NCBI GenBank assembly: GCA_903930505.1
Contig: CAIYYQ010000283.1
Span: forward strand, 1 to 9,200
Length of the DNA: 9,200 bases
Reading direction: 5' to 3'
Source of the DNA: Methanobacteriota archaeon
Lineage (GTDB): Archaea > Thermoplasmatota > E2 > DHVEG-1
A program made the position numbers and the translations under genes. Position 1 is the stretch's first letter. The number at the start of each line of letters is the position of its first letter. Under the pieces are notes generated by a model, which saw only the letters and a program-made list of their open reading frames with translations, ran no database searches and was not told the origin of the DNA. This document shows positions 6,199 to 9,200 of the stretch, piece by piece.

Positions 6199-7728
6199 AT
6201 GTCACAGAAAAAATCACCTCATTTAAAAGATGTGGATATAATCGATCGTGTAAAAATGAAGGAGTTCAAAGTAATTCTCAATAACTCTTCCTTTAGTGAG
6301 ATTAATAAAAAGAATATGGAGTTCATCCTTGAATATTTTCAGGGCAAACATGATCCAAAGATCTCTAGCAGAAGCTTTCTTTTATATGGTGATCCAGGGA
6401 TAGGAAAAACATACCTCACAGAAAAACTTCTGCAGGTATTCAATATCCAAATTCTCTATATGTCATGTACTGATTTCTCATTTTTTCAGGGGATACGCTA
6501 CCCGGGATTCAAAGAACTCCTCAATAAAGCAAAAAAAGAGGGACGACAAGTCTTGTTTTTTGATGATCTTGGCTATCTGCTATCACGAGGTCAAATAATT
6601 TTTAATCCTGATGACACAAGAGCATTCATGGAAATACTCGAACTCGTCAAGAAGAACCCTGATAAACTGCTTATTGCAACCATGAACACGATGAAAACTC
6701 TAGATGAACGGATGATGGACAGGATCGAGGTGAAAATCCGCATTGAAATTCCAACCAATCAAAACAAATTGAAGTTCCTTGATACCTGTTTTCATGATCA
6801 TTTGACGAGATCGATGCGTGGGTTCGCCTCCAAGAATTCCATTGGGTACAACTATCGGGATTTGCCTGAGGTGATAAAACTCGCGTACCGGTTGGGAAAC
6901 AACAGGATAACGATGAATTCATTGAAACAAGCGTTAAGGACGTATCGGCCTACACAACTGTACGGTTATAAGGTGGAAAACGCTGTTGATGTTGGCCTCA
7001 AAGACGTTATCGGGAAAGCGAAGGCGATAACGATTGTGAAGAGGCTTATTCAGTTGTACAAGAACGACGCTCTTTGTGACCAGTTGAAAATACGTCGGGG
7101 GAATCTCTTGATGTTCTATGGCCTTCCAGGAACTGGGAAGTCATTTATGGCCCGGGCTCTTGCCGGTGAAATTGGTTTTCCATTGATCAATATCGAAGGG
7201 AGAACCTTACAGAGAGGAGACGCTTTGCGATCAATTGGGATGATCACCGATATGGCGAAACGCTATAGGAACTGCATTATTTTTATCGACGAGGCAGAAA
7301 AACTCTTCGGAAACCCGAGATTTGGGGTGGATAATCCCATCCTTGGAGAATTGCATCGATGTATGGATGGTGGTGATGGGCAGGATATTCAATCTATCTT
7401 TATTTTTGCGATCAATGATTTGAGTCGATTTGGTCAGACCTTGCTTGATCGTTTTGTCCTTGTTGAGTTTGAATTACCTGCTTTTGAGGATCGCATGATC
7501 TTTTTCAAGGACAAGATCACGCAGGTACGGCAGCATGTGAACATTGAGATTACGAGCAGAGAGTTAGCACTGAATACGGAAAACATGTCGTATCGGGATT
7601 TAGATCGGTTTTGGAATGATCTGATGTTTTCCTATATTGAAAATACGGCGGGAGATACCGATGAAATGATAAGCAAGATAACCAATCAGTTTGGAATGGG
7701 AAATCATAAGGAGATTATGTTTGGGTAG
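6199..7728 (+). CDS. Protein with two AAA+ ATPase modules
   Basis: This encodes 509 residues from ATG 6199; a GTG at 6190 in frame would add three. It has two AAA+ modules. Module 1: Walker A GDPGIGKT (64-71), Walker B VLFFDD (118-123) with Asp instead of the usual catalytic Glu, sensor-1-like LLIATMN (157-163), and Arg175 in MMDRIE as candidate arginine finger. Module 2: Walker A GLPGTGKS (308-315), Walker B CIIFIDEAE (359-367), FAIND with sensor Asn406, and LLDRF with Arg418. Module 2 has the full set for ATP hydrolysis; module 1 may bind ATP and hydrolyse it weakly. No transmembrane segment, protease or nuclease domain is visible, and it is shorter than Cdc48/p97 and lacks its N-domain. 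The role may be remodelling of a protein or nucleoprotein partner. It is divergent from the Csa3-like gene and convergent with the TIR gene. Confidence 0.8.
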   Translation: MSQKKSPHLKDVDIIDRVKMKEFKVILNNSSFSEINKKNMEFILEYFQGKHDPKISSRSFLLYGDPGIGKTYLTEKLLQVFNIQILYMSCTDFSFFQGIRYPGFKELLNKAKKEGRQVLFFDDLGYLLSRGQIIFNPDDTRAFMEILELVKKNPDKLLIATMNTMKTLDERMMDRIEVKIRIEIPTNQNKLKFLDTCFHDHLTRSMRGFASKNSIGYNYRDLPEVIKLAYRLGNNRITMNSLKQALRTYRPTQLYGYKVENAVDVGLKDVIGKAKAITIVKRLIQLYKNDALCDQLKIRRGNLLMFYGLPGTGKSFMARALAGEIGFPLINIEGRTLQRGDALRSIGMITDMAKRYRNCIIFIDEAEKLFGNPRFGVDNPILGELHRCMDGGDGQDIQSIFIFAINDLSRFGQTLLDRFVLVEFELPAFEDRMIFFKDKITQVRQHVNIEITSRELALNTENMSYRDLDRFWNDLMFSYIENTAGDTDEMISKITNQFGMGNHKEIMFG

Positions 7729-7803
7729 GCGGTGGGGAATACGAAAAAAACAGATGTTGAGTTGGTATTAATGAAAAGATTCGAGTATTGGAAGAGTATT
7801 TTT

Positions 7804-7820
7804 AGATAGATCATCTATCT
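7804..7820. repeat. 17-nt palindrome spanning the TIR-gene stop codon
   Basis: AGATAGAT-C-ATCTATCT is a perfect inverted repeat with 8-nt arms around one base, and it covers the TIR stop codon (7811-7813). Five T residues precede it on the plus strand (7799-7803). It could act as a weak hairpin at the meeting point of the convergent AAA+ and TIR transcripts. There is no T tract after it on the minus strand, so it is not a standard intrinsic terminator for the TIR gene. Confidence 0.35.
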
Positions 7821-8332
7821 TCAGCCGCTTCATTAATAGCATTGTTAATGTCTTCATGGTTCCATGAAACAACTTTTACTCGATCAGTGTTCTCGCTAAC
7901 AGCTGATGGCATTCTACTCGCTTGGTTGCTTCTGTGATCAATTACAACTACTCCTTTATTTAATCTTAAACTTTCTTCAATTTCCCAGTTAACCCATCTG
8001 CTTTGATGTGTCGAATCAGTAACTAATACAACAGTAACTGAAGATTGCGTTATTCTTTCCCCAATACCTCTTTTTATATATTCAGCATTTTCACTATCGA
8101 ATGGAACTTTGAGTGAGAAATCAATGAATTCAAGGTCAGAATATTCATTTTTTGCTTGCCCGCGAAATAAATTGGCTACACCTAAGTCTTCACTTCTAAA
8201 ACTAATATAAACTCTTCTTCTAATTGGGGGCGTTTCTCTATGAAGTGCGCCTCTAGCAATCCCCTCTAATCGTTCAATATTGTCAACTCCCCCATAACCC
8301 GTGCTGTATCCACCTCCACCGCCTCCACCCAT
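7811..8332 (-). CDS. TIR-like (ThsB/MTH538-type) protein with N-terminal polyglycine
   Basis: This encodes 173 residues. ATG 8332 is the start because GGAGG (8341-8345) sits 8 nt upstream; an in-frame ATG at 8347 would place that SD inside the coding region. The protein begins MGGGGGGGYSTGYGG, a flexible glycine-rich leader of ~15 residues; Met removal before Gly would expose Gly2. After a helix (NIERLEGIARGAL) comes a TIR-like domain: VYISFRSEDL (41-50), EFIDFS (68-73), SSVTVVLVTDSTHQSRWVNWEIEES (97-121, split by the loop after VTD), and GVVVID (127-132). W113-V-N-W-E117 corresponds to the WxxxE of TIR domains, where Glu is the NAD-cleaving residue. ThsB-like proteins act in Thoeris defence as signal producers, and TIR domains elsewhere deplete NAD. 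It starts one base after the queC-like stop, so it is coupled to it. Confidence 0.85.
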   Translation of the reverse strand: MGGGGGGGYSTGYGGVDNIERLEGIARGALHRETPPIRRRVYISFRSEDLGVANLFRGQAKNEYSDLEFIDFSLKVPFDSENAEYIKRGIGERITQSSVTVVLVTDSTHQSRWVNWEIEESLRLNKGVVVIDHRSNQASRMPSAVSENTDRVKVVSWNHEDINNAINEAAEDR

Positions 8333-8333
8333 G

Positions 8334-8966
8334 TCAATTGCCTCCATGTTTAAACTGAGGAAGCGTATCTCCTTCGTATGCGTTTAAGATTTCTTTACAT
8401 GAAATGCATTCACCACAGTATTTTTCTTTACCAGAATGACAAGAGTATGTTTTTTCTATCGGTAATTTATAGTGTTTGGCAAGTTTAATTACATCGCTTT
8501 TTGTAAAATTTATTAGAGGAGTAACAAGCGAGATATTGGTGTTTAGTGATTCATTAATCGCAAAATTAGTATCTACAATTGATTTTTCTGTTTGATCTGG
8601 AAAAAGATGATATTTTTCAGTTAGTAAACCAATCGCTACTTTATCCGCACCAATATAACATGCATATGAGGAACCTACGACAAGAAATAATAAATTTCTG
8701 CCAGGTAAAAAAGCCTCAGATTTAATATCTTTTTTTGGATCTGTAATCCCAACCGGCATTAATTGTCCGTAACCATGTAAGTCAACCTTTACTGGTTCGG
8801 GTAATTTACACTCCTTAAAAATGTGTTTACAAGCTGTCCATTCCCGTTCGCTAGCCAATTGACCATAATCAATGAATAATGTAACTTGTTTTTCTCCATC
8901 ATTTTCAATTATTTTTGTCATAACTAAAGAATCTATTCCTCCTGAAACCAAGGTTACAAAGGTCAT
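8334..8966 (-). CDS. QueC-like 7-deazaguanine (PP-loop) enzyme, probable defence paralogue
   Basis: This encodes 210 residues from ATG 8966, 6 nt after a strong SD (AAGGAGGT, 8973-8980). The PP-loop SGGIDS (8-13) binds ATP; FIDYGQ (31-36) and FLPGRNLLFL (86-95) are QueC hallmarks. TPLINFTKSDVIKLA (149-163) fits the family, and C176, C184, C187 and C190 in TYSCHSGKEKYCGECISC form the zinc site. QueC converts 7-carboxy-7-deazaguanine to preQ0 via an amide, using ATP and ammonia. Where housekeeping QueC has a YPDCR-like motif, this protein has FPDQT (122-126), suggesting a divergent paralogue such as Cap9 of type IV CBASS or QatC. Its ATG overlaps the upstream OGG-like stop (ATGA) and its TGA is one base from the TIR start, so all three are co-translated. 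A housekeeping archaeosine-pathway QueC remains possible; the neighbours argue against it. Confidence 0.88.
   Translation of the reverse strand: MTFVTLVSGGIDSLVMTKIIENDGEKQVTLFIDYGQLASEREWTACKHIFKECKLPEPVKVDLHGYGQLMPVGITDPKKDIKSEAFLPGRNLLFLVVGSSYACYIGADKVAIGLLTEKYHLFPDQTEKSIVDTNFAINESLNTNISLVTPLINFTKSDVIKLAKHYKLPIEKTYSCHSGKEKYCGECISCKEILNAYEGDTLPQFKHGGN
8341..8345 (-). promoter_or_regulatory. Ribosome binding site that fixes the TIR start
   Basis: The minus strand reads GGAGG, 8 nt before ATG 8332. It lies inside the last codons of the queC-like gene (the Gly-Gly of its C-terminal HGGN). It excludes the in-frame ATG at 8347 as the normal start and places polyglycine directly after the initiator Met. 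Confidence 0.75.
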
Positions 8967-9200
8967 GAGACAACCTCCTTTTTCAGAACACGCATTACAA
9001 CCCAAATAGCGATATCCAAAGATGAAAGATTTCTGTTCAATGATTCTGCATACGATACTAAAATTTTTTCATTAGTTAAATATTGTTTTTTTGACATATT
9101 ATGGCGCTTAATAGTATACCCATTTAAATTCATTAAGATCATATAATCCATAACATGTGAATCTATAATAGCTAAATTTTGACCATAGGAGATGTTTCGC
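8963..9200 (-). CDS. C-terminal part of a probable HhH-GPD / OGG-fold glycosylase-like protein (N-terminus beyond the right edge)
   Basis: The frame is open from the right edge to the TGA at 8963, giving 78 visible residues; the start lies outside the window. In-frame ATGs inside, such as 9151, are unlikely starts because the conserved motif lies upstream of them. That motif, AIIDSHVMDYM, matches the HhH-GPD glycosylase signature (V/I)DxHVxR, in which Asp is the catalytic aspartate. The rest (YLTNEKILVSYAESLN, then LSSLDIAIWVVMRVLKKE) resembles the C-terminal helices of small OGG-fold proteins. The usual Arg after the His-Val pair is replaced here (MDYM). The gene overlaps the queC-like gene by 4 nt (ATGA). 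OGG-fold genes accompany queC-like genes in type IV CBASS, which supports the call. Whether it cleaves a nucleobase, and from what, is unknown. Confidence 0.55.
   Translation of the reverse strand, partial: RNISYGQNLAIIDSHVMDYMILMNLNGYTIKRHNMSKKQYLTNEKILVSYAESLNRNLSSLDIAIWVVMRVLKKEVVS
8973..8980 (-). promoter_or_regulatory. Ribosome binding site of the queC-like gene
   Basis: AAGGAGGT on the minus strand lies 6 nt before ATG 8966, inside the last codons of the OGG-like gene. Its strength decides this start over the upstream in-frame codon at 9005, which would add a 13-residue Cys-rich stretch unlike QueC. Confidence 0.75.

Noticed and set aside
6671..6922. Minus-strand open frame of 83 codons inside the AAA+ gene
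   Set aside because: It is an antisense shadow; the AAA+ frame shows all expected motifs.
8333..8347. TIR start at the upstream in-frame ATG 8347 (adding MEAID)
   Set aside because: The SD for the gene would lie within this extension, and no SD precedes 8347; ATG 8332 has GGAGG at ideal spacing.
7811..9200. Classical Thoeris (ThsA/ThsB) locus
   Set aside because: The TIR protein is ThsB-like, but no ThsA (SIR2 or other NAD-binding effector) is visible and the coupled partner is QueC-like. A ThsA beyond the right edge cannot be excluded.

Overview
The window reads as a moderately AT-rich archaeal chromosome segment. Start regions carry archaeal TATA boxes (TTTATATA, TTTATAAA). It encodes a small Sm-like protein, a Csa3-type CARF/winged-helix regulator, and a large secreted DUF2341/LamG/PKD/FG-GAP/beta-helix protein of a kind common in euryarchaeal and Thermoplasmatota genomes. 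The lineage is an inference; there is no rRNA or tRNA gene to anchor it. No CRISPR array, cas effector gene, tRNA, rRNA, insertion sequence or integrase was seen.

Layout. (1) 1-3348, minus: one uninterrupted reading frame of at least 1116 codons, open at the left edge. It encodes a secreted multidomain surface protein: signal peptide, DUF2341, LamG-like, PKD, seven FG-GAP repeats, PKD, beta-helix. (2) 3559-3759, minus: a 66-residue Sm-like protein. (3) 3905-5415, plus: a tight three-gene operon with a small MazG-like all-alpha protein, an HD phosphohydrolase and a PD-(D/E)XK nuclease-like protein. (4) 5457-6062, minus: a Csa3-like regulator, convergent with the nuclease gene and divergent from (5). 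(5) 6199-7728, plus: a protein with two AAA+ modules. (6) 7811-9200, minus, running off the right edge: a translationally coupled operon read right to left. It encodes the C-terminal part of a probable HhH-GPD/OGG-fold glycosylase, then a QueC-like enzyme, then a TIR-like protein that starts Met-(Gly)7-Tyr-Ser-Thr-Gly-Tyr-Gly-Gly.

The most interesting part is the OGG-fold/QueC/TIR operon. OGG-fold and QueC-like genes are known ancillary genes of type IV CBASS. As I recall, the QueC-like enzyme there attaches a deazaguanine base to the N-terminus of the signalling protein. Here no CD-NTase is visible in the window. Instead a TIR protein is coupled to queC by a 1-nt gap, and its start is fixed by a strong ribosome binding site so that an N-terminal polyglycine follows the initiator Met. 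The working hypothesis is a compact defence system in which the QueC-like enzyme modifies the glycine N-terminus of a TIR effector. Together with the Csa3-like regulator, the MazG/HD/nuclease operon and the AAA+ protein, the right two thirds of the window looks like an accessory or defence region. The left third is a surface-protein gene.
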